A stretch of DNA of 64,000 nucleotides from Micromonospora antibiotica (GTDB taxonomy: Bacteria > Actinomycetota > Actinomycetes > Mycobacteriales > Micromonosporaceae): positions 1 to 64,000 of the forward strand of contig NZ_JAGFWR010000016.1 in assembly GCF_017599305.1 (NCBI RefSeq), in the 5' to 3' direction. The position numbers were made by a program, and so were the translations under genes. The notes below the pieces were generated by a model, which worked only from the letters and a program-made list of their open reading frames with translations, searched no databases and was not told where the DNA came from. This document shows, piece after piece, positions 11,013 to 17,498 of the stretch (positions are counted from its first letter, which is position 1; each line of letters starts with the position of its first letter).

Positions 11013-11660
11013 TTACCCCCCGGCGAGCACCACCGAGACCGCCGCGATCAACGAGTCGACGGTACGGGTGGGGGCGAACCGCCCGTCGGTCCAGCTGCGC
11101 CCCCGGTGCAGCCAGACGCTGGGCAGGCCGACCGCGGCGGCCCCGCCGATGTCCGCCTCCGGGCTGTCGCCCACCACCCACGCGCCGCGCAGCGGCAACC
11201 GGGCCCGTTGGGCGGCCAGCGCGAAGATCCGGGGGTTGGGCTTGCTCACCCCGGCTTCCTCGGAGATCACCCAGTCGGCGACGTAGCGGTCGAGGCCGGT
11301 CTGCCTGATCTTGGCGTCTTCCAGCCGGACCGAGCCGTTGGTGACCACCACCGGCAGCCACCCGGCGTCGTCGGCGATCCGCAGCGCGCAGGCGACCAGC
11401 GGGTCCAGCCGGGTGTAGCCGACCACCCCGTCGTGCAGCTCCTCGACCAGGTCGATGGAGGGGATGCGCAGCGCGTAGCGGTCCCGGATGGCGTCGGCGA
11501 TGTCCCACCGGTCGGTGAGGCCGTCGGCGTCGATGGACAGCAGCCAGTCGATGTCGGTGGCCGGGGCGCCGATCTCGGCCAGGAAACTCTCGGCCCAGGC
11601 GCGGAACGGCCCGGCCCGGTCGAGCAGGGTGTTGTCCAGGTCGAGCAGGAGCAACGGCAC
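11013..11660 (-). CDS. HAD superfamily hydrolase
   Basis: 215 aa phosphatase-like protein. The four HAD motifs are present: LLDLDNTLLD (motif I nucleophile and acid-base Asp), VVVTNGS (motif II), the lysine in GVSKPNPRIF (motif III) and VVGDSPEADIGGA (motif IV). A helical cap of about 70 residues follows motif I, giving the YjjG/phosphoglycolate-phosphatase-like subfamily. GTG start. The substrate is unknown. It lies 92 bp upstream of the small ORF and kinase gene on the same strand. Confidence 0.88.
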   Translation of the reverse strand: MPLLLLDLDNTLLDRAGPFRAWAESFLAEIGAPATDIDWLLSIDADGLTDRWDIADAIRDRYALRIPSIDLVEELHDGVVGYTRLDPLVACALRIADDAGWLPVVVTNGSVRLEDAKIRQTGLDRYVADWVISEEAGVSKPNPRIFALAAQRARLPLRGAWVVGDSPEADIGGAAAVGLPSVWLHRGRSWTDGRFAPTRTVDSLIAAVSVVLAGG

Positions 11661-11838
11661 TGAGGCACCTTACGGGAGGAAGGACCGCCGCCGACAGGGT
11701 CGAACCGCCCGCCGGCGACCGTCGGGCTGCCGGGGCCGGATGGGGGCGGTGGGCGGGTAGGGGGAGGTGACCGGGGCTGTCGGCACCGGCCGATCCTAAC
11801 CGGACGGGCGTTCGGCAGGACGAGGTGACGACCCGATA

Positions 11839-11860
11839 GCAAGCCGTACGTACGGTTTGC
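11839..11860. promoter_or_regulatory. Predicted AcnR autoregulatory operator
   Basis: GCAAGCCGTACGTACGGTTTGC is a 22-bp palindrome with a single non-pairing position pair, ending 31 bp before the acnR start codon. With two flanking bases it matches the acnA promoter site at 2318-2344 in 21 of 23 positions. The position fits autorepression, typical of TetR regulators. Binding by AcnR is inferred. Confidence 0.7.
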
Positions 11861-11891
11861 CTTGCGGAGGGTCACCTGCGACGATCGACCC

Positions 11892-12464
11892 GTGCCCAGA
11901 GTAAGTCAGGACCAGCTCGACGCGCGCCGGCAGGAGATCCTGGGCGCGGCCCGGGCCTGTTTCGCCCGGCACGGCTACGAGGGTGCCACCGTGCGCCGGC
12001 TGGAGGAGGCGACCGGCTTGTCCCGGGGCGCGATCTTCCACCACTTCCGCGACAAGGACTCACTCTTCCTCGCCGTCGCCGAGGACGACGCCGCCGTGAT
12101 GGTCTCCACGGTGGCCCGCCACGGCCTCGTCCAGGTGATGCGGGACCTGCTCGCCCGCGCGGTCTCCCCCGACACCACCGGCTGGCTGGGCAGCCAACTG
12201 GAGGTGTCCCGGCGGCTGCGGACCGACCCGGCCTTCGCCCGCCGGTGGGCGGAACGCTCCGCCGCCATCGCCGAGGCGACCCGGGACCGGCTCGCCCGGC
12301 AACGCGACGCCGGGGTGCTCCGCGAGGACATCGACATCGACGTGCTGGCCCAGTTCCTGGAGCTGGCGTACGACGGGCTGGTGCTGCACCTGGCGATGGG
12401 CCGGCCCGCCGGTGACCTGGGGCCGGTGCTCGACCTGGTCGAGGAGGCCGTCCGCCGGCACTGA
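11892..12464 (+). CDS. acnR: TetR-type regulator of aconitase (AcnR)
   Basis: 190 aa. The N-terminal helix-turn-helix reads RQEILGAARACFARHGYEG then ATVRRLEEATGLSRGAIFHHF, very close to my recollection of corynebacterial AcnR, which represses acn in response to iron and citrate status. The C-terminal all-helical domain is the usual TetR ligand and dimer region. The GTG at 11892 is chosen because homology begins there; there is no strong ribosome-binding site, so the mRNA may be nearly leaderless. In M. tuberculosis acn and acnR are adjacent; here they are 6.6 kb apart. An AcnR-like palindrome lies just upstream. Confidence 0.85.
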   Translation: MPRVSQDQLDARRQEILGAARACFARHGYEGATVRRLEEATGLSRGAIFHHFRDKDSLFLAVAEDDAAVMVSTVARHGLVQVMRDLLARAVSPDTTGWLGSQLEVSRRLRTDPAFARRWAERSAAIAEATRDRLARQRDAGVLREDIDIDVLAQFLELAYDGLVLHLAMGRPAGDLGPVLDLVEEAVRRH

Positions 12465-12581
12465 CCCACCCGGGCCGGCAGCCCGGATCTCGGCTCGGTA
12501 ACTCGCCCACCGCCCCGGTGCCGGCGTGGCGGGGCTGCTCCACAATGAGGCCGCGACCCCCTCGCGCGACAGGAGCAGCTC

Positions 12582-13529
12582 ATGAACACGCTTGCCGCAC
12601 AGGGCGACACCTGGGGCATCCCCGGGCCGCTCTTCCTGAAGCTCTACCTGCTGGTGGCCGTCGTCGCCGTGGTCGGCACGCTGCTGCACCGCCGCCGCAC
12701 GACCGCCGGCCCCGACACGGTCACCACGGACCAGCTCGGACCCCAGCAGGTGGCCTACCTCAACGGTGGCGACCAGCTCGCCATCTGGGCGGCGCTGGGT
12801 GGGCTACGCGGCGCCGGCGCGATCGACGTCACATCGAACGGCCGGTTGGTCGCCGTCGGGTCGACACCCAGCGGGCTCACTCCGCTCGACCACGCGATCC
12901 GGCACGCCGCCCGCCAGTCGGTCGCCACCCGCGAGCTGCGCCGCAACGGCGGGGTGACCCGCGCCCTGGAGGAGCTGCGGCAGGGGTTGGAGCAGCGCGG
13001 CCTGCTGATCGACGCCGACGGGGTACGGGCCCTGCGGCGCGGACGGAACCTGCTGCTGGTGCTCCTGGCCCTGGGTGTGGTGCGGCTGGTCGCCGGCCTG
13101 TTCAACGGCCGGCCGGTCGGCTGGCTACTGCTCGCCCTGGCCGGACTCGCCGTGGCGTTCGCCCTGGTGGCCCGTACGCCCCGGCGGACCAGGACGGCGA
13201 ACGTGATGATGAGTCGCCTGCGCAGCAGCAACCACCACCTCGCCCCCGACGCCGCCCCGGCCTACGCGACCTACGGTCCGGCCGGCGCGGCGATGGGGGT
13301 GGCCCTGTTCGGCACCGTCTCCCTCTACGCGCTCGACCCCGGCTTCGCCGCGCAGGCGGAGATCCAGCGGCAGGCGTTGAACGCCAGCAGCGGCAGCGGC
13401 TACACCGGTTCCACGGGTGTCACGTGCGGCGGCAGCACCTCGTCGGGCGACAGCGGCTCGTCGTGCGGTGGCGGCAGCTCCTGCGGCGGCGGAGGAGGAT
13501 GCGGCGGCGGGGGCGGGTGCGGCGGATGA
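12582..13529 (+). CDS. TIGR04222-type membrane protein with Cys/Gly-rich C-terminal tail
   Basis: 315 aa. TM1 is at about 16-35; a soluble region (about 40-145) carries LGPQQVAYLNGGDQLAIWAAL, typical of TIGR04222; two TM helices at about 152-195 and a hydrophobic stretch near 232-248 follow. The last 40 residues are a Ser/Gly low-complexity tail with five cysteines (282, 295, 301, 307, 313) in CGGGSS and CGGGGG spacers. Start ATG with AGGAG. Its stop overlaps the ATG of the downstream DUF692/MNIO gene (ATGA). Since MNIO enzymes modify cysteines in peptide substrates, this tail is the likely substrate (inference). Confidence 0.85.
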   Translation: MNTLAAQGDTWGIPGPLFLKLYLLVAVVAVVGTLLHRRRTTAGPDTVTTDQLGPQQVAYLNGGDQLAIWAALGGLRGAGAIDVTSNGRLVAVGSTPSGLTPLDHAIRHAARQSVATRELRRNGGVTRALEELRQGLEQRGLLIDADGVRALRRGRNLLLVLLALGVVRLVAGLFNGRPVGWLLLALAGLAVAFALVARTPRRTRTANVMMSRLRSSNHHLAPDAAPAYATYGPAGAAMGVALFGTVSLYALDPGFAAQAEIQRQALNASSGSGYTGSTGVTCGGSTSSGDSGSSCGGGSSCGGGGGCGGGGGCGG

Positions 13530-14344
13530 CCGGGCCGCAGGGGGTGGGCATCGGCTGGCGGTCGGAGATCGCCGGTTTCGTCGCCGAGCTGCCCGGGCTG
13601 CGCTTCGTCGAGGTGGTAGCGGAGTCGCTCAGCCCGGGCAACCCCCTGCCGGCCGGGCTGGCCGGGCTGCGGGAGCGCGGCGTGACCGTCGTACCGCACG
13701 GGGTGCGGCTCTCCCTCGGCGGCGCGGACCCGGTCGACCCGGCCCGGGTGACGCACCTGGCCCGGGTGGCCGAGCTGGTCGACGCGCCACTGGTCAGCGA
13801 GCACATCGCGTTCGTCCGGGCCGGCGGCCTGGAGGCCGGGCACCTGTTGCCGTTGCCGCGCACCCGGGAGGCGGTGGCGGCGGTGGTGGCGAACGTCCGC
13901 CGGGCCCGGGCGGAGCTGCCGGTGCCCCTGGCGTTGGAGCCGATCGCCGCGCTGTTCGACTGGCCCGACGACGAGCTGGACGAGGCGGACTTCCTCACCG
14001 AGATCCTCGACGCCACCGACGCGGAGCTGCTGCTCGACGTGGCAAACGTGTACGCCAACGCCCGCAACCGGGGCGAGGACCCGCATGCCCTGCTGGACCG
14101 GCTGCCGCTGGACCGGATCGCCTACGTACACGTGGCCGGTGGGGCCGAGTACGGCGGGCTCTACCACGACACGCACACCGATCCGGTGCCCACCGAGGTG
14201 TTGGAGCTGGTCGGCGCGCTCTGTGCCGGCCGCCGACCGCCGGCCCTGCTGCTCGAACGCGACGGCCACTACCCACCCGCCGACGTGCTGCGGGCCGAGT
14301 TGGACGCCCTCGCCACCGCTGCCGGCCACCCGGTCGTCACATGA
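13526..14344 (+). CDS. DUF692/MNIO family multinuclear iron oxidase
   Basis: 272 aa TIM-barrel enzyme of the DUF692 family (MbnB, TglH relatives). Characterised members use a di- or tri-iron centre and O2 to rewrite cysteines in ribosomal peptides. Likely metal ligands are present: His58 (PHGVRLSL), Glu92/His93 (SEHIAF), Glu138 (LALEPIAALF), Asp171/Asn174 (LLDVANVYANARN), His202 (YVHVAGG), Asp215/His217 (HDTHTDP) and Glu244 (LLLERDG). The gene overlaps the upstream Cys-tail protein and the downstream partner gene by 4 bp each (ATGA), implying coupled translation and a shared complex. Confidence 0.9.
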   Translation: MTGPQGVGIGWRSEIAGFVAELPGLRFVEVVAESLSPGNPLPAGLAGLRERGVTVVPHGVRLSLGGADPVDPARVTHLARVAELVDAPLVSEHIAFVRAGGLEAGHLLPLPRTREAVAAVVANVRRARAELPVPLALEPIAALFDWPDDELDEADFLTEILDATDAELLLDVANVYANARNRGEDPHALLDRLPLDRIAYVHVAGGAEYGGLYHDTHTDPVPTEVLELVGALCAGRRPPALLLERDGHYPPADVLRAELDALATAAGHPVVT

Positions 14345-14826
14345 GCCCGACGCACCCCGTCGAGTCGGCCCCGCCGCCCGGACCGGTGGGGCTGGCCGCC
14401 CGACAGGCCGCGCTGGTCGCCGCCCTGGTCGCGGGGGCCCCGCTGCCGGCAGGCTTCGCCACCGACCGGGTCGACGCCGCCCGGCGGGCGCTGCTGCGCA
14501 AGCGGGCCGGCGAGGTCGCCCGCCACTGGCCGCTGCTCGCCGCCGGCCTCGGGGACACCTGGCCGGCCACCTTCACCGACTGGGCGTCCGGCCGACCCAC
14601 CGTCGGGTCGCTGCGCGACGGTTGGGACCTCGCACGTGGGCTGCGCGACCGGGACGCCCTCCCCCCGCTCGGCGCGCAGGAGCTGGCCGCCCGCGAGGCC
14701 ACCCACCGCTACGACGGGCGGCACCCGCCCCGCCGCCGCCGGTTGCCGGCCCTGGCCCGCAGCGGCGACGCCGTCGCCCTCCAGGTCGCCGGCCGGGTAC
14801 GCCTGCTGCGACCGGCCCGCCGCTGA
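14341..14826 (+). CDS. Small partner protein of the MNIO operon
   Basis: 161 aa, predicted mostly helical, starting in the ATGA overlap with the MNIO gene. The early segment LAARQAALVAALVAGAPLPAGF followed by ARRALLRKRAGEVARHWPLLAAGLG and TFTDWASGRP resembles the N-terminal DUF2063-type helical domain found in MNIO partner proteins that present the substrate peptide. It ends in a very basic Arg-rich tail. Equivalence to MbnC-type partners rests on position, size and this weak resemblance, so the functional call is inference. Confidence 0.75.
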   Translation: MSPTHPVESAPPPGPVGLAARQAALVAALVAGAPLPAGFATDRVDAARRALLRKRAGEVARHWPLLAAGLGDTWPATFTDWASGRPTVGSLRDGWDLARGLRDRDALPPLGAQELAAREATHRYDGRHPPRRRRLPALARSGDAVALQVAGRVRLLRPARR

Positions 14827-14888
14827 CCACCGGGTCGCCTCCCCGGCCCGCCGCGCCACCCACCGCCGGATGCGGCAGGATCGGTGGC

Positions 14889-15641
14889 ATGGATCTCGGA
14901 CTCACCGATCGGGTGTACGTGTTGACCGGCGCTTCCCGGGGGCTCGGCTTCGCGACCGCACAGTGCCTGGTCGCGGACGGGGCACGGGTGGTCCTGTCGG
15001 CCCGCACGCCGGAGCGGGTCGCCGGGGCGGTCGACCGGCTCGGTGGGCCGGACCACGCGATCGGTCTCGTCGCCGACCTGGCCGACCCGAGCCTGCCCGA
15101 GCGGCTGGTGATCGCCGCCGGAGAACACTTCGGCCGCCTCGACGGGGCGCTCGTCTCGGTCGGTGGGCCGCCCCCGGGCACCGCCGCGCAGGTCAGCGAC
15201 GCACAGTGGCGGGAGTCCTTCGAGACGGTCTTCCTGGGCACCGTCCGGACGGCCCGGACGGTGGCCGCCGCGCTCACCGACGGTGGCGCGATCGGTATGG
15301 TGCTGTCCACCTCGGCCCGGACGCCGATCACCGGCCTCGGCATCTCCAACGGCCTGCGGCCCGGCCTGGCCGGCGTGGCCAAGGACCTGTCCGACGAGTA
15401 CGGCCCACGCGGGGTGCGGGTGCTGGGCCTGCTGCCCGGGCGCTTCCTGACCGACCGCAACCGGGAACTGCTCGGCGACGACGCGGCGGCCCGTGCCGCT
15501 GCGGAGGCCGGCATTCCGCTGCGCCGCATCGGCGATCCGGCCGAGTTCGGGCGGGTGGCGGCCTTCCTGCTCTCCCCCGCCGCCGGCTATGTCACCGGGG
15601 TCAGCGTGCCCGTCGACGGCGGCGCGCTGCGCAGCCTGTGA
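14889..15641 (+). CDS. SDR family oxidoreductase lacking the catalytic Tyr
   Basis: 250 aa Rossmann protein. The cofactor motif TGASRGLGFA (residues 13-22) and C-terminal YVTGVSVPVDGG are classical SDR features. The active-site region, however, reads STSARTPITGLGISNGLRPGLAGVAKDLS: Ser and Lys are kept, but the tyrosine four residues before the lysine-bearing helix is absent, and NNAG is replaced by SVGGPP. Related SDR subfamilies of this kind exist, so it may use another acid or have a binding role. ATG start. It overlaps the next gene by 4 bp (GTGA). Confidence 0.85.
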   Translation: MDLGLTDRVYVLTGASRGLGFATAQCLVADGARVVLSARTPERVAGAVDRLGGPDHAIGLVADLADPSLPERLVIAAGEHFGRLDGALVSVGGPPPGTAAQVSDAQWRESFETVFLGTVRTARTVAAALTDGGAIGMVLSTSARTPITGLGISNGLRPGLAGVAKDLSDEYGPRGVRVLGLLPGRFLTDRNRELLGDDAAARAAAEAGIPLRRIGDPAEFGRVAAFLLSPAAGYVTGVSVPVDGGALRSL

Positions 15642-16480
15642 CCCCGCGACGCCGCTCGACCAGCCCCGCCGCCGCCCCCGAACCGGCCCCGGCCGCCGAA
15701 CCGGGCCGCACCGCCCCAGAACCGCCTCCCGCCGTCGCGGCCTCCGAACCGGCCCGTCGTCGGGGCACCGGCGGGCGGCCCTCCCCGGCCCCTGCCGAGC
15801 GCCCGTCCACGACCGTCGACGCGATGTCCGACCCGGTCGGGCCCTCCGCCGGCCCGACCCGGGCGGGCGTGGCGCAGGTACGGCGACCGGACCGGGCGGG
15901 CACGCCGCAGGTACGGCGGCCGGACCGGGCGGAGCTGGCAGCGGCGGCGGACCGCACCATCCCGGACGTGATCGGCCCCGGGTTGACGGTGCTCTTCGTC
16001 GGGATCAACCCGGGCCTGTGGTCGGCGGCCACCGGGTGGCACTTCGCCCGGCCGGGCAACCGGTTCTGGCCGGCCCTGCACCGGGGCGGCTTCACCCCGC
16101 GCCGACTGCACCCGAGCGAGCAGGACACCCTGCCCGGGTACGGCCTGGGCATCACCAACATGGTGGCGCGGGCCAGCGCCCGGGCGGACGAACTGACTCC
16201 GGCGGAGCTGGTGGCGGGCGCGCGGACGCTGACCGACAAGGTGGCCCGGTACCGGCCGACCTGGGTCGCCGTGGTCGGGGTGACCGCCTACCGGATCGGG
16301 TTCGCCCGGCCGAAGGCCGGTTTCGGCCCGCAGCCGCACCCGCTGGCCGGCGCGCGGCTCTGGGTGCTGCCCAACCCCAGCGGCCTGAACGCCCACTTCA
16401 CCCCGCAGACCCTGGGGGCCGCCTTCGGCGAGCTGCGCGCCGTCATCGCCGGCCACCCGCCGGCTGACCGGTCGGCGTGA
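15638..16480 (+). CDS. mug: Mismatch-specific (G/U, G/T) DNA glycosylase, Mug type
   Basis: 280 aa from the GTG at 15638, which overlaps the SDR stop; an internal ATG at 15824 would give 218 aa, nearer the family norm. The Mug/TDG fold is clear: LFVGINPGLWSAATGWHFA (substrate-binding motif I) and LPNPSGLNAHF (motif II). It excises uracil or thymine mispaired with guanine in base-excision repair. The N-terminal extension is Pro/Ala/Arg-rich and contains a near-duplicate VRRPDRA repeat, suggesting a flexible basic DNA-binding tail or non-coding sequence. No terminator is evident directly after it. Confidence 0.85.
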   Translation: MTPRRRSTSPAAAPEPAPAAEPGRTAPEPPPAVAASEPARRRGTGGRPSPAPAERPSTTVDAMSDPVGPSAGPTRAGVAQVRRPDRAGTPQVRRPDRAELAAAADRTIPDVIGPGLTVLFVGINPGLWSAATGWHFARPGNRFWPALHRGGFTPRRLHPSEQDTLPGYGLGITNMVARASARADELTPAELVAGARTLTDKVARYRPTWVAVVGVTAYRIGFARPKAGFGPQPHPLAGARLWVLPNPSGLNAHFTPQTLGAAFGELRAVIAGHPPADRSA

Positions 16481-16620
16481 CCACCCTGACGAGATGAACC
16501 CTTCCCGTACCGCGTGAACACCGCCGCGAACCACCGGGACGGCTGGCCGGGAACGGCCAGCCGTCCACTCCGCGTGCCGGCTCACGCTGTCCGTGGGGTG
16601 GCGCGTTCACGATGTGTCGG

Positions 16621-16779
16621 GTAAAGGGTGAAATTGAGGCAATAAATTGCTCCCCCGACTCACCACCCTATTGACGAAGATTTATTTCGAACGTGCTTTC
16701 GACTTCACCTTGGTCTAACATTGGGCCCGCAATCGGTTACACGTCGTTAACGCAATTCTCCAGCAGATCAGGAGCAGTT
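16621..16779 (+). promoter_or_regulatory. AT-rich upstream region of the secreted-protein gene
   Basis: This stretch is conspicuously AT-richer than the rest of the window. It includes TTGACG (16671-16676) and TAACAT (16716-16721), but these are too far apart to pair as a standard -35/-10. GGAG (16771-16774) is the ribosome-binding site. The composition suggests a strong or specially regulated promoter, or recently acquired DNA; the exact start site cannot be placed. Confidence 0.4.
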
Positions 16780-17217
16780 ATGCCTCAAGTCCGTTCTTCC
16801 CGCTCCATCCGCCTGCTCGCCGCAGGCGCCGCCGGGGCGGCCGCGGTGGCCATGTTCCCCGCGGTCAGCGCCCAGGCGGGCACGTCATCGATCAACGTCT
16901 CGGTCAAGGGTGGCTACAACAACACCCAGTCCCTCGGCACCGCCACCGGGACCGTCACCGGGACGACGGGCAGCACCCAGGCAAGCTACTCGGTGACACT
17001 GTGCGGGCAGAGCACCTACCCGAGCGCCAGCGTCACCATCCAGGGCGGAACCGCCACGGCCACCCACACCGTCTACTACCAGAACTGCGAGACCTTCACC
17101 GGCGATCTCGTCTCCAGTTACGGATTCACCAACGTCCAGGTCAGTGTGTCCGGTTCCACCTTCTACCCGGGCAGCCAGTACACCACGTACACGAAGACCA
17201 AAGCGGTGTACTTCTGA
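16780..17217 (+). CDS. Small secreted beta-rich protein of unknown function
   Basis: 145 aa. A clear Sec signal peptide (RSIRLLAAGAAGAAAVAMFP, cleavage near AQA-GTS, residue 29) precedes a Thr/Ser/Gly/Tyr-rich mature domain. It has alternating hydrophobic strands and exactly two cysteines (LCGQSTYPS and QNCETFTGD) likely to form one disulfide. It resembles small extracellular beta-sandwich proteins, but I recognise no family. The ATG has AGGAG at good spacing. The gene sits alone between mug and a convergent ABC exporter and has lower GC than its neighbours. Confidence 0.8.
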   Translation: MPQVRSSRSIRLLAAGAAGAAAVAMFPAVSAQAGTSSINVSVKGGYNNTQSLGTATGTVTGTTGSTQASYSVTLCGQSTYPSASVTIQGGTATATHTVYYQNCETFTGDLVSSYGFTNVQVSVSGSTFYPGSQYTTYTKTKAVYF

Positions 17218-17360
17218 GTTACCGTCGCACCTGATGACGGAACAGGCACCGAATTGACGATCGCCGCCTCGGGCAGCCGCCGCGCCGGCAGCCCGTGAGT
17301 CGTGCCGACGGCCGGTGGGACGTGTCGTCGGCACCCGGCGTGGGGAGCGCCGTCGGAATG

Positions 17361-17400
17361 CGAGACCAGGCCAGGGCCCGCTCCCCCTGGCCTGACCTCG
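17361..17400. terminator. Hairpin terminator between convergent genes
   Basis: A 10-bp stem (CAGGCCAGGG at 17367-17376, CCCTGGCCTG at 17385-17394) with an 8-nt loop is flanked by a further CGAG/CTCG pairing across a two-base mismatch. It lies 144 bp after the secreted-protein gene and about 100 bp from the end of the convergent ABC exporter gene. The rest of 17218-17498 shows nothing else. Confidence 0.6.
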
Positions 17401-17498
17401 TTTCACTGGCGGCAGCAGGCAGCCGAGGTGTGCCCCGAACCCGGTCCGCAGAACACGAGTCGGGTCAGCACGGTGGTCGCTTCCGGGACGGGGTCCCG

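Noticed and set aside
16671..16721. TTGACG and TAACAT as a paired -35/-10 promoter
   Set aside because: The spacing is 39 bp, more than twice the normal distance, so they cannot be one sigma-70-type promoter; only a general AT-rich promoter region is claimed.
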